From DATFJT01 sp965230755 (GTDB lineage: Bacteria; Bacteroidota; Bacteroidia; Chitinophagales; Saprospiraceae), in assembly GCA_965230755.1 (NCBI GenBank), contig CBDDLT010000021.1, positions 1 through 64,000 of the forward strand: a stretch of 64,000 nt of DNA, given 5' to 3'. Positions 8,479-17,366 of the stretch are shown piece by piece (position 1 is the first letter of the stretch; every line of letters begins with the position of its first letter). Both the position numbers and the translations under genes were made by a program. The notes under the pieces were generated by a model that worked only from the letters and a program-made list of their open reading frames with translations, had not been told where the DNA came from and did not search any database.

Positions 8479-9212
8479 TTCGGAATTATAAGTATTCTAT
8501 TATTCATGAAGAAGAGGACTACATTATTGTCAATAAACCTCCTCATATCGCTGTAATTCCGGAACGGGATAACACCGTGTCGAGATCTTTGAAGGAGCTT
8601 CTAGAGATAAAGTATGGAAAATTATATGTAGTACATCGACTGGATAAGAACACTTCTGGCTTGATCATTTTTTGTAAAAATGCAGATACACACAAGGCTT
8701 TTTCAATGTTGTTTCAAAACAGAGAAATTCACAAGTACTACCATGCTATTGTCTACGGAAGGCCAATGGAAGAGGAAGGAGTCATTGATGCAAGGATTTC
8801 TGGGGTGCCTAATTCTAAGGGCAAGTATTATGTTTCCAAACAAGGGAAGGAAGCCATAAGTCATTATAAACTGGTAGAAACCCTCTTGGGAAATTACTCT
8901 CTATTGGAAATGAAAATTATTACGGGCAGGACCCATCAGATCAGAGTGCATTGCCAGCATATGGGATTTCCATTGGCCGTTGACTCTATGTATGGTTATT
9001 TACCTGATTTTTTTCTCAGTAGTATCAAGAGGAACTTCAGACTTTCAAAATTTGAGGAAGAAATGCCATTGATGTCGCGCACTTCACTTCATGCCAGAAG
9101 AATAGAGTTTGTCGATCCTATTACTTGTGAAGAGCGATCTTTTACAGCTCCACACTTTAAGGATTTCAAAGCTATGTTGAATCAGCTCAATGATTTTGGA
9201 GTTTCATTTTAG
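8475..9212 (+). CDS. RluA-family RNA pseudouridine synthase
   Basis: This 245-residue pseudouridine synthase of the RluA/RluC/RluD family lacks an N-terminal S4 domain. The catalytic aspartate sits in VVHRLDKNTSGL (about 53-64), and the family's later motifs ITGRTHQIRVHCQHMGFPLAVDSMYG follow at about 154-179. The substrate uridine (rRNA or tRNA) cannot be told from sequence. It starts by a four-base ATGA overlap with the glycosyltransferase stop, making the last gene of the ribF operon. A second, S4-containing paralogue lies at 18370-19395. Confidence 0.92.
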   Translation: MIRNYKYSIIHEEEDYIIVNKPPHIAVIPERDNTVSRSLKELLEIKYGKLYVVHRLDKNTSGLIIFCKNADTHKAFSMLFQNREIHKYYHAIVYGRPMEEEGVIDARISGVPNSKGKYYVSKQGKEAISHYKLVETLLGNYSLLEMKIITGRTHQIRVHCQHMGFPLAVDSMYGYLPDFFLSSIKRNFRLSKFEEEMPLMSRTSLHARRIEFVDPITCEERSFTAPHFKDFKAMLNQLNDFGVSF

Positions 9213-9248
9213 TCTGAACTTTTCTTATACTAGAACAGAAGTACTTGG

Positions 9249-10235
9249 CTATAGTCTTATAAAGTCTTCATAGACCCAGCCAATTCTACCACTGGACTTA
9301 ATTTTATACCATTTTTTATTGTCCATTTTTCGAATATCGTTTTTAGCGATGTACCCGTACTCTTGACTTCCATCATTTTTCAATAGTTTGACCTTAGCAT
9401 AGGAGGCGTTATAACTGGATATATACTTGACCGCAATACCATTTTCAATAATATATTGATCTCCATCAACGGTAGTGAAATAGGTATCACGCTTTGTAAT
9501 TCTATCGTGATCATCACTATCCGGAATTTTGTAACCCATTACCAAAACAGGGGTGCCTTTGCCCAATTGGAATATCTTATTGTATTTTTCAATTGAGGGT
9601 GTAGTTCGAAAATTGACACGGCGACTGATTATATTCCCTGGTCTAATCGATTCAAAGCGATAAAAGGAATGATAATTAGAAGAAAAGGTATTACTTATAT
9701 CAGAGTTTGTGTGAACTGTTTCCCACGGAATCCCATTCCCATTGGCACACTTCTCATGATATGCATCGAATACTGCTCTCAATGTCGTGGCCACACTATA
9801 AGTACGAGCTTCTACAGTGGCCTTGCTTACGCTGAGATCTCGATGAGCGATCCACCGCGTAAATCGGTTCATTCCTCGTGTTATTCCTTTGTAAATGGAT
9901 TTACCACGCAAAGCAACGACCATGGATGTAACATCGTAAACGGTATTGCAAATGTGTTGATCACCAATCGTCTTCTCACAAAATCCCTCTACGATCTCTG
10001 GTAACCATGCAGTTGCTACGGCTGCAATTACATTGTATATGATCATTCCATTTTCATCTCGGAGTTCATAGATCGAACAAGAATTAGAATGTTCTATCAG
10101 TTTTACCTCAATAATTTTGTCGTAATTAAATGCTATGTTTTCCTCACTATAGGGATATCTAATTTCATTCGCATAGCCTTTAGAAAGAACAGATAATGCG
10201 AGTAAAATTGAATATACAATCATTATATTTTTCAT
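9249..10235 (-). CDS. Secreted protein with C-terminal SH3-like domains, unknown
   Basis: I do not recognise this 328-residue protein as a named family. It begins with a clear signal peptide (hydrophobic residues 4-20). The middle part (60-190) is helical and cysteine-containing. From about 200 on it carries bacterial SH3-like repeats: VNFRTTPSIEKYNKIFQLGKG is a typical opening, and KWYKIKSSGRIGWVYEDFIRL a typical ending (NxR, then W-x-K, then GWV). Such domains usually bind cell wall or partner proteins in the periplasm. It stands alone, convergent with the ribF operon. The vWA protein at 23513-26083 also has SH3-like parts. Confidence 0.7.
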   Translation of the reverse strand: MKNIMIVYSILLALSVLSKGYANEIRYPYSEENIAFNYDKIIEVKLIEHSNSCSIYELRDENGMIIYNVIAAVATAWLPEIVEGFCEKTIGDQHICNTVYDVTSMVVALRGKSIYKGITRGMNRFTRWIAHRDLSVSKATVEARTYSVATTLRAVFDAYHEKCANGNGIPWETVHTNSDISNTFSSNYHSFYRFESIRPGNIISRRVNFRTTPSIEKYNKIFQLGKGTPVLVMGYKIPDSDDHDRITKRDTYFTTVDGDQYIIENGIAVKYISSYNASYAKVKLLKNDGSQEYGYIAKNDIRKMDNKKWYKIKSSGRIGWVYEDFIRL

Positions 10236-10579
10236 AGTATTAGGTTTAATTAGAATTAGAAATACCCTTCAAACAAACTCAAAAATTTAGGTATTTTATA
10301 AGCTACCTTATCAGGCTAAAACAACTAATTGCATCCCCGATCAGGAATCCTATTTCAGGGAACCATAAATTAAAATGGATTAGGCATAAAGACCATATAA
10401 CTTTAGTTACACGGATATGTGGAATAATTGTATTAATGATCCGGTATGCTGCGATTTGGATGGTAATTGGATCAGCTTATTCTAATAGAATTTTTATTTG
10501 TATGTGAAAATTTAGAAACTTTGGCCCATTTCTAGATCTAGGAAAATTTAGTATTAAAAAATAATGATCTTTGCGACCA
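10236..10579. other. Intergenic region, no gene seen
   Basis: A 344-bp AT-rich gap lies between two divergent genes. I see no ORF, tRNA or clear terminator. It contains a 10-bp palindrome CTAGATCTAG at 10532-10541, a direct repeat AAAATTTAG at 10507-10515 and 10543-10551 flanking it, and GATCTTTG at 10567-10574, a one-mismatch match to the -7 box just before the downstream ATG. These may be regulatory but none is compelling. Confidence 0.4.
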
Positions 10580-11248
10580 ATGAAAAGAGCTGTTTTAAGA
10601 TACTATACCTATTTTCCCATTGTTGGATTGGTTGGATTTTTAGTCCTATTTGTTATCGCGACTACGCTATATCCTGGTGGCTCATTATATGATATGAATG
10701 CAAAAGGACACAGTTACATTCATAACTATATATGCGATTTAATGTCATTGAATCTGCCTGAAGGTACGGTTAACCGAGCTAGGCCTTACGCTGTAGTTGC
10801 TCATCTTTTATTGAGCTTTGGCATGGTATCTTTCTTCTATATTCTACCAGAAATATTTGATAGGTGGAATACCAATACCCGCTTGGTCCGCATATTGGGA
10901 ATGCTAACCATGACGATATTTGTTTTTATGTATTCCTCATATCACGACACCGTAGTATTCATCACGGGAATAATAGGCTGTGCAGCCTTAATACCTTTCT
11001 TTATAGAGTTATACTCATATCAGCGTTATAAAGGGATGCAAGTCCTGGCCTATATATGTGCCATCTTGAGTATTTTGGTATTCATCAGTTATGAGACCAA
11101 GATTGGATCTTATTACACTCCGCTTCTGCAGAAAATAACTTTTGTCTTTGATGCCATCTGGGTAATCTGGGTCAGCATCATCGTCTCTTCTAAGCATCGC
11201 AATGATCCGGACAAAGCCTTTAAAGCTTTTCAGGCGGGAAAAATATGA
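10580..11248 (+). CDS. Multi-pass membrane protein, DUF998-like
   Basis: This predicted inner-membrane protein of 222 residues has about six hydrophobic segments (near residues 10-30, 68-88, 98-118, 122-142, 152-170 and 185-203). The first loop contains GGSLYDMNAKGHSYIHNYICDL, which recalls the DUF998 group of small membrane proteins, but I cannot assign a function. The ATG at 10580 (MKRAVLRYY) is preferred over the TTG three codons upstream, because it is a standard start with a basic residue run before the first membrane segment. It appears to be monocistronic. Confidence 0.7.
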   Translation: MKRAVLRYYTYFPIVGLVGFLVLFVIATTLYPGGSLYDMNAKGHSYIHNYICDLMSLNLPEGTVNRARPYAVVAHLLLSFGMVSFFYILPEIFDRWNTNTRLVRILGMLTMTIFVFMYSSYHDTVVFITGIIGCAALIPFFIELYSYQRYKGMQVLAYICAILSILVFISYETKIGSYYTPLLQKITFVFDAIWVIWVSIIVSSKHRNDPDKAFKAFQAGKI

Positions 11249-11351
11249 ATAAAGCTTATTCGAACCTAGAATAGTTAGCTAATGGAAATCTCATGGTCAT
11301 GATCAATTTATTGATTCATTATTGCCAATGAGTTAATATGTGGAGTAGTTT

Positions 11352-11903
11352 TTAAAGGTCAATAATCACGCTACTTGCTGTACTTAACTCTAAGCTATCT
11401 GTTGTCTGAATTTCCAGCGTAAACGTAGTTTGACCATTCTCAAATTCCACATTTTCCATAAAGTCTTCATTAAAAGGTATTGTGATCAGCCCTAATTCTC
11501 CTATTATCAAGGGTTGGAGTTCCGGTAAATTTAGAAAATTCGTATTCGAGTTAACCGTAGCTCCATTATAGACAAAGTCTTCACTGCATCTAAGAGTTAA
11601 AGTAGATTCGTCTAATGCGTTTTCAAATTCTTCGTCACAGCTATAAGCATAAGCCTTGGAAAACATGTCAAACTGGTTAAAGGTCTCTACAAGCTCAGTC
11701 TCAAAGGAAACAGACATCACAAACTCACCACTGATGGTGTCGGTTAATTCAGACACAGCTGATCCATCTTGATTCACAAAAAAGGACATCTGCCCTCGGT
11801 CAACAATTCTAAACCTATCAGGGTCGGTACAACAACTTTGAATAAGAAAACAAAAAACCAAAAATGAAATATAGACGATCAGGGCTCTTTCTAAGGTTTT
11901 CAT
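11352..11903 (-). CDS. Predicted lipoprotein, unknown function
   Basis: This 183-residue protein has a lipoprotein signal: a hydrophobic stretch (residues 8-22) ending in LIQSC, followed by a second Cys. The mature part is rich in beta-prone Thr/Ser/Glu segments and has two further cysteines (YSCDEEFE, LRCSEDF) that could form a disulfide. The composition resembles small Bacteroidota lipoproteins of the DUF5034 kind, but that match is only impressionistic. It has no close same-strand neighbours. Confidence 0.65.
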   Translation of the reverse strand: MKTLERALIVYISFLVFCFLIQSCCTDPDRFRIVDRGQMSFFVNQDGSAVSELTDTISGEFVMSVSFETELVETFNQFDMFSKAYAYSCDEEFENALDESTLTLRCSEDFVYNGATVNSNTNFLNLPELQPLIIGELGLITIPFNEDFMENVEFENGQTTFTLEIQTTDSLELSTASSVIIDL

Positions 11904-12000
11904 AGTTTAAGTTTTAATTCTTTCCGTGAACGATGCTAACTCTGGTTTTATTCTAGAATTCGGAAAAATTTCGGTTTGTCGTCCAGCTATTTAATCCCAT

Positions 12001-12498
12001 TTAACCGTCAAAATGTTCACTCAATACCTGATCAAAAGAATCAATGACATCTTTGGAAAGCTTATGGATTCCAAAATTTACTTTGGATTTAAAAAGCGAA
12101 TGATGTTCCAACTCAAATCTGATTATTGATCCTCTTGTTCTCACCTCAAAATTCTCGATGATGATCATATTTTTGGTCTTATCATTTCTTCTGAGTTTCT
12201 TTTTGGATAATACAACGGGTCGAAATTAGATTTTCAATCCTAGTATATTATTATAACCTATAAGGATAATAAAGTCCTTCGTTGCATAGAGGTCACAACG
12301 TTTGAATATCTGATTTTTACCATAAAAACCGATGTTCCAGATTAGATTATTCAGATTAAGAGCTTTGAAAATTATTTGATCTTTCAAACGAAAAATTAAA
12401 CCGGAACCTGCACTAATATTTCTGTTATTACCAACTGCATAAAATACAAGAGCCACTGTGAGAAATACTATGAAAACCATTGCAATTTCAAAATGCAT
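12001..12498 (-). pseudogene. Small membrane-anchored PH-like protein interrupted by in-frame TAA
   Basis: The reading frame from ATG at 12498 runs 90 codons to a TAA at 12228-12226. In the very same frame it continues for another 74 sense codons to a second TAA at 12003-12001. The first part has one membrane segment (residues about 5-22) and then beta-rich sequence ending CDLYATKDFIILIGYNN. The second part (RPVVLSKKKLRRNDKT, then NFEVRTRGSIIRFELEHH) continues the beta pattern and ends in an amphipathic helix (KDVIDSFDQVL), as expected of one PH-like domain. I therefore read it as a single gene of about 165 codons broken by a nonsense mutation. It lies 62 bp after the ABC-F gene on the same strand. 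Confidence 0.6.
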
Positions 12499-12560
12499 AA
12501 ATCATGGATAGCGCATGTGAGATAATATGTATTAAGTATAATTAGTTTTTGGCCAACTCA

Positions 12561-14471
12561 TTAAAGCTTTCCACACCACAATTCCCATTCACTTTCAATC
12601 GAAGCAATTTTCTCCTTGATGTCGGCGTGCTGTTGAGTAAGTTCGTGCCCTTTTTCACCTTTAAAGATATCCGGATCCATCAGCTGCTCTTCTATTGCGG
12701 ACTTTTGTTCTTCCAATTTCTCAAGATCCCTCTCCAAGTATTGAATTTTTCGTTTAATCTTTTTCAGTTCGTCCCTACTCAACTCTTCTTGGCCATCACG
12801 ATCATTGTCTTCTTCTGTAATCGTTTCATGAAATTCTTTCTTTTCTACTTCTCGCATGTCTTTCAATCCTTCCTTAAGTAGATAGTCATTGATTCCTCCG
12901 AGAAATTCTTTTACCTCACCATTTCGAAAGGCAAAAACTTTGTCAAGCCAACCTCCCATAAATTCACGATCGTGAGATACCAGGACAATGGTTCCATCAA
13001 ACTGTTTTATGGCATCTTTCAATACAGTTTTAGACGGAATGTCGAGGTGATTGGTCGGCTCATCCAGAATCAGAACATTCAGTGGTTTACAAAACATGCA
13101 GGCCATGGCCAATCTCGCTCTTTCTCCACCGGAAAGAACACTTACTTTCTTATCTGTATCTTCTCCGCTAAACAAGAAGGACCCCAAAATTGCCCTTGAT
13201 TTGGTTCTTTTATCTTCCGGGATTACTTGTTCTAAAGTTTCCAAAACGGTCAGTTTCGGATTGAGGGTCTCCTCTTGGTTCTGGGCATAATAACCGAAAT
13301 CTGTATTGACACCAGTTGTAATTGATCCCTTGGTTGGATCTTCTATGCCCAACATCAACTTGACCAGAGTAGATTTTCCCTGACCATTTTGTCCGATGTA
13401 GGCAACTTTTTCTCCTCTTAAGATTTTTAAGTTTACCTGGTCAATAACCTCCAAGGGACCATAATTCTTCCCAATATCATTGAGGTGAAAAACCTCAAGC
13501 CCACTTCTCTTGCTATAACTTATTTGAAGATTGAATTTCTTCGCATTAAACTCCTCATATTCGACCCGCTCCATTTTCTCCAATTGCTTTCGCATGGATT
13601 GCGCCATTTTGGTTTTGGTAGCTTTGGCGATGAAGCGATTGATGGTTCGCTCTTTCTCTGCGATGACTTTTTGTTGATTCAGGAAAGCCGATCTTAACTT
13701 TTCCTGCCTCATTTCTTTTTCCACCAAATATTGGGTGTAATTACAATCGTATTCATCTACTTTGCCATTCTCAATTTCGAGTATTTTATGGACGGCATTG
13801 TTCAGGAAAGTGCTATCGTGAGAGATCACAATCACACATCCATGATAATCGGCAATGAATTTTTCTAGCCAAATGATCGAATAAATATCCAAATGGTTGT
13901 TGGGCTCATCAAGCAGAATGAACTCTGGTTTACGGACCAAAATTTTGGCCAGTTCAACACGCATTCTCCATCCACCACTGAGCAGTTCGAGTTTCTTATC
14001 AATCGTTTGATCCGTAAATCCCAAACCTTTGAGAACCCTTTCTATTTCTGCCTCAATTTTATCCGGATTGATATTCGAGATTCTTTCGGATAGAAATGAA
14101 AAGTCATCTAGTAATTTGGCATAGTCCGATGATTCGTAGTCCTCTCTTGAAGCTATTTCTTTTTCTAACTGATGATAGTGGTCATTGAGCGCGTTCAGCT
14201 CGTCCATGACAGAAAGGCATTCCTCTTTAGCACTAACACCTGAAGGCAATTCTATATCCTGTCTTAAAATACCTAGCCGAGCGGAGCCTTCTATATTGAC
14301 TGAACCATTGGTTGGGTTGATGATACCGGAAATAATTCGAAAAAGGCTGGATTTGCCCGCTCCATTTCTTCCAACGAGCCCAATCTTATCCTTATCTTTA
14401 ATCGAAAGGCTAATGTTCTTCAGAACATATTGTTCTCCATATATTAAGTCAATATTACTGAGATGGATCAT
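12561..14471 (-). CDS. ABC-F family ATPase (ribosome-associated)
   Basis: This 636-residue protein has two ABC domains and no membrane segments, the mark of ABC-F proteins that act on the ribosome (EttA/Uup/YheS group). The first domain has GLVGRNGAGKSSL (31-43), LSGGWRMRVELA and LLDEPNNHLD; the second has YIGQNGQGKSTLV (about 358-370), LSGGERARLAMA and ILDEPTNHLD. Between them lies a charged linker (about 250-300), the region that reaches the peptidyl-transferase centre in this family. The C-terminus (about 545-630) is a charged coiled coil as in Uup. It sits 6 bp after folP. Confidence 0.93.
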   Translation of the reverse strand: MIHLSNIDLIYGEQYVLKNISLSIKDKDKIGLVGRNGAGKSSLFRIISGIINPTNGSVNIEGSARLGILRQDIELPSGVSAKEECLSVMDELNALNDHYHQLEKEIASREDYESSDYAKLLDDFSFLSERISNINPDKIEAEIERVLKGLGFTDQTIDKKLELLSGGWRMRVELAKILVRKPEFILLDEPNNHLDIYSIIWLEKFIADYHGCVIVISHDSTFLNNAVHKILEIENGKVDEYDCNYTQYLVEKEMRQEKLRSAFLNQQKVIAEKERTINRFIAKATKTKMAQSMRKQLEKMERVEYEEFNAKKFNLQISYSKRSGLEVFHLNDIGKNYGPLEVIDQVNLKILRGEKVAYIGQNGQGKSTLVKLMLGIEDPTKGSITTGVNTDFGYYAQNQEETLNPKLTVLETLEQVIPEDKRTKSRAILGSFLFSGEDTDKKVSVLSGGERARLAMACMFCKPLNVLILDEPTNHLDIPSKTVLKDAIKQFDGTIVLVSHDREFMGGWLDKVFAFRNGEVKEFLGGINDYLLKEGLKDMREVEKKEFHETITEEDNDRDGQEELSRDELKKIKRKIQYLERDLEKLEEQKSAIEEQLMDPDIFKGEKGHELTQQHADIKEKIASIESEWELWCGKL

Positions 14472-14477
14472 AGATTT

Positions 14478-15323
14478 TCAAACACTTTTGATTAGCTCAT
14501 ACAATTTTACCACTTCCATGGCCTCCTTCACATCATGAACGCGCAATATATTAGCTTTATTCATTAATGCCAACATATGTAATGCAGATGTTCCATTCAA
14601 AGCCATTTCGGGAGTTATTTCAAGCGTTTTATAAATCATGGACTTTCTGCTTATTCCTGCTAGGATTGGACAATCTAATATTCGAAAATCACTAAGGCCT
14701 TTCAACAGTTGGTAGTTGTGCTCAATAGTTTTTCCAAAGCCAAAACCCGGATCAATGATGATATCGTGAACTCCCCTTTCTCGTAATTCCCCTACCCTTT
14801 GTATAAGGAAATCCAAAACCTCCAATACTACATTTTTATAATCGGGTTTGTCTTGCATGACATCCGGACTCTTTTGCATGTGCATTAAAATATAGGGAAC
14901 TTGAAATTCTGCGATCACATCAAACATGGTCTCATCTCCTAGTCCAGCTGTGATATCGTTGATCATAGCTGCTCCCTGATCCAAACAGTATTTGGCAATT
15001 TTGGATCGATGAGTATCGATTGAAAAAAACACATTAGGAAATTCCTTAATAGCTAAAGGCAAGAACTGCTTATAAATAGCGAATTCATCCTCTGAAGAGA
15101 TGAATTGACTGCCTGGTCTCGAGCTCATTGCACCAATATCCACAATTAATGCCCCTTCTATGCCGTGCTTCTCTACTTTTTTCAATAAATTCGTCTGAGC
15201 TTTTGCAACAGAAGATACGTAAAATGAATCTGGAGACAGATTAATTATTCCCATTACTATGGGAGCTTGCAGTGAGACTAATTTTTGATTTAGAACGATA
15301 GAATGATAGGGACTCGAAATCAT
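14478..15323 (-). CDS. folP: Dihydropteroate synthase
   Basis: FolP condenses p-aminobenzoate with dihydropterin pyrophosphate in folate synthesis and is the sulfonamide target. The 281-residue TIM barrel shows IVMGIINLSPDSFY (about 22-35), DIGAMSSRPGS (an alanine-methionine variant of the usual DIGGxSTRPG), SIDTHRSKIA, MINDITAG, YILMHMQ, DPGFGFGKT and the C-terminal LRVHDVKEA. It is the first gene of a probable folP-ABC-F operon and diverges from the M23 peptidase gene. Confidence 0.94.
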   Translation of the reverse strand: MISSPYHSIVLNQKLVSLQAPIVMGIINLSPDSFYVSSVAKAQTNLLKKVEKHGIEGALIVDIGAMSSRPGSQFISSEDEFAIYKQFLPLAIKEFPNVFFSIDTHRSKIAKYCLDQGAAMINDITAGLGDETMFDVIAEFQVPYILMHMQKSPDVMQDKPDYKNVVLEVLDFLIQRVGELRERGVHDIIIDPGFGFGKTIEHNYQLLKGLSDFRILDCPILAGISRKSMIYKTLEITPEMALNGTSALHMLALMNKANILRVHDVKEAMEVVKLYELIKSV

Positions 15324-15433
15324 ACTTGGTCTTCTGATTAAAGCTTGAAGATAAACATAATGGCTCAGTGTTGATATTTGAACGGAATCTTTTGAGCGGG
15401 GGAATTAAATAAAATCGAAGAAATATTTGTTCA

Positions 15434-16735
15434 ATGGGGACAAGGCACAGAAGAAAAAATAAATCAAATAAGTATAAGATTTTAGGAATACTGGCTATTT
15501 CAGTTGGTTTGATATCTTTTGTATTTGCTAATAACACGGAAAAGAATAAAGAAGAAATCGAAGAATTTGGATGCTTACCAATTACTGCACACTTGTATTA
15601 CGGTCTGGATGTAACTGGCAAAAATATTAAAGAGGAGAAAATTGAGTCCAACGAATTTTTTGCCGATTTTCTATTGAAACGTGGAGTTAAGTATGAGAAG
15701 ATATCACGATTGATCACCAATTCTGAAGATATCTTTGATGTAAAAACCTGGAGAGAAGGAAAGAAGGTTGGGTTAATTTACACGGATACCATAGCGGAAA
15801 AATTAATCTATGATCCATCGGCCTATTATTATTACGAATTTGATATTGCCAAGGGTGAAGTACTCAAACATTATCGACCTGTCACCAAGGTAATTAGTCA
15901 AGCTACCGGAATTATTGAATCAAGCATGTGGAATGCCATCATTGATGCCGGATTGAATCCAGGAATTGCTTCTACAATGGAAGACGCTTTTGCATGGTCT
16001 GTGGATATGTATCATGTGCAGAAAGGAGATAAGTTTAGCTTGATCTTCGAGGAAGAAATTGTAGGCGGTAAAAAAGTGAATTATGGAAAACTGATTTCCG
16101 GTCATTTCATTGCCAGCGGAGAAGATCACTACGCCTTTCTTTTCGATGCTGGTAAACACAATGGATACTTTGATTTAGAGGGAAGACCAATGAGAAAAGC
16201 GTTCTTAAAATCTCCGGTTAAATACGGTCGAATCTCCTCTTCTTTCAATCCAAGACGATTTCATCCAGTTCTGAAAAGGGTGAAAGCTCATTTAGGGACA
16301 GATTATGCCGCTCCTCACGGAACACCAATTCAGGCTGTAGCAGCAGGCACAATTACAAAAGCATCATATACAAGAGGAAATGGTAAGTATGTCAAAATGA
16401 GACATGATAAGGTCTATGAGACTCAGTATCTGCATATGTCAGGATTTGCAAAAGGCATCAAGCCAGGAGTATCTGTTAAACAAGGCCAGACTATTGGTTA
16501 CGTGGGATCGACAGGATTGGCTACGGGACCTCATGTCTGCTTCAGATTCTGGAAAAACGGTAAACAAGTCAATCACCTGAGAGAAAAATTACCTCCACCT
16601 GATCCTATGCCGAAGGAATTGCTCCCACAATACTTTGAGCATAGAGATTCTTTAAAAATAGACTTGGACAAAATGGAAAGTGAATTCAATTTTAATGAAC
16701 TGTCCATTGAAACTGAGCTTATCCAGAGTTCTTAA
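15434..16735 (+). CDS. M23 family metallopeptidase, peptidoglycan endopeptidase
   Basis: This 433-residue enzyme is anchored by one N-terminal membrane segment (about 16-33) with a basic cytoplasmic start. Residues about 45-260 form an OapA/LysM-like N-terminal module, and residues about 270-395 the LytM/M23 zinc endopeptidase: FHPVLKRVKAHLGTDYAAPHGTPI gives the H...H-x3-D zinc ligands, and HVCFRFW the later H-x-x pair (GPHVCFRFW in place of the common HLHFE). Q-Y-L-H-M contains the general-base His. It probably trims cross-links at the cell envelope. The C-terminal 17 bp overlap the convergent nth gene. Confidence 0.9.
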   Translation: MGTRHRRKNKSNKYKILGILAISVGLISFVFANNTEKNKEEIEEFGCLPITAHLYYGLDVTGKNIKEEKIESNEFFADFLLKRGVKYEKISRLITNSEDIFDVKTWREGKKVGLIYTDTIAEKLIYDPSAYYYYEFDIAKGEVLKHYRPVTKVISQATGIIESSMWNAIIDAGLNPGIASTMEDAFAWSVDMYHVQKGDKFSLIFEEEIVGGKKVNYGKLISGHFIASGEDHYAFLFDAGKHNGYFDLEGRPMRKAFLKSPVKYGRISSSFNPRRFHPVLKRVKAHLGTDYAAPHGTPIQAVAAGTITKASYTRGNGKYVKMRHDKVYETQYLHMSGFAKGIKPGVSVKQGQTIGYVGSTGLATGPHVCFRFWKNGKQVNHLREKLPPPDPMPKELLPQYFEHRDSLKIDLDKMESEFNFNELSIETELIQSS

Positions 16736-17366
16736 ACATAGATTTTCGACCGTACTTTGAACAAATGGGACATTCCGTAGGTTTGTGTCCTCTGGCCGGG
16801 CAGTATTCTCTGCCGAAATAAATGATTTGAAGATGGAGCTTATTCCATATAGAAGGATCAAATGCTTTCTTGAGGTCATTTTCGGTCTTGACCACATTCT
16901 TACCAGTGCTTAAGCACCAGCGATAAGCTAAGCGATGAATATGCGTATCCACGGGAAAAGCGGGATATCCAAATGCCTGGCTCATTACAACCGAAGCGGT
17001 TTTATGTCCTACCCCAGGTAATGCTTCTAAATCTTCGTAATTATCAGGTACTTGCCCACCGTGCTCGTCAAGTAGGATTTTGGACAAATTCCATATCGCT
17101 TTAGCTTTGTTGGCCGATAGACCACAAGGTCGAATGATGTCTTGAATCTCCTCTATGGAAAGATGGAGCATGTCGTTTGGGTTATTGGCTCTCTCGAATA
17201 AGAAAGGAGTTATTTGATTGACTCTTTTGTCCGTACACTGTGCAGATAACAATACCGCGATCAAAAGAGTATAGGCATCTTCGTGATTCAAAGGGATTGG
17301 TACTTCAGGATAAAGATCCTCCAGTATTTGTACTATTGCTTCTGCCCTTTCCTTCTTGTTTATCAT
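16719..17366 (-). CDS. nth: Endonuclease III (DNA glycosylase/AP lyase)
   Basis: Nth removes oxidised pyrimidines and nicks AP sites. The 215-residue protein has the helix-hairpin-helix LPGVGHKTASVV with catalytic Lys (about 113-124) and VDTHIHRLAYR with catalytic Asp. The usual C-terminal Fe-S loop (C-x6-C-x2-C-x5-C) is altered: here it reads REYCPARGHKPTECPICSKYG, that is C-x9-C-x2-C with no fourth Cys in the remaining residues. Whether a cluster is still bound is uncertain. Its start overlaps the acyl-CoA reductase stop by four bases; it is last in the rluD-reductase-nth operon. Confidence 0.92.
   Translation of the reverse strand: MINKKERAEAIVQILEDLYPEVPIPLNHEDAYTLLIAVLLSAQCTDKRVNQITPFLFERANNPNDMLHLSIEEIQDIIRPCGLSANKAKAIWNLSKILLDEHGGQVPDNYEDLEALPGVGHKTASVVMSQAFGYPAFPVDTHIHRLAYRWCLSTGKNVVKTENDLKKAFDPSIWNKLHLQIIYFGREYCPARGHKPTECPICSKYGRKSMFKNSG

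Noticed and set aside
10507..10551. CTAGATCTAG palindrome with flanking AAAATTTAG repeats as an operator
   Set aside because: The palindrome is short, its flanks are not symmetric, and AT-rich DNA gives such matches often; kept only as a note in the intergenic entry.
11313..11330. Inverted repeat ATCAATTTATTGAT between convergent genes as a terminator
   Set aside because: The stem is six A/T-rich pairs with no T run after it on either strand.
12226..12498. Independent 90-residue gene
   Set aside because: The same frame continues with protein-like sequence past its stop, so it is better read as the first part of an interrupted gene.
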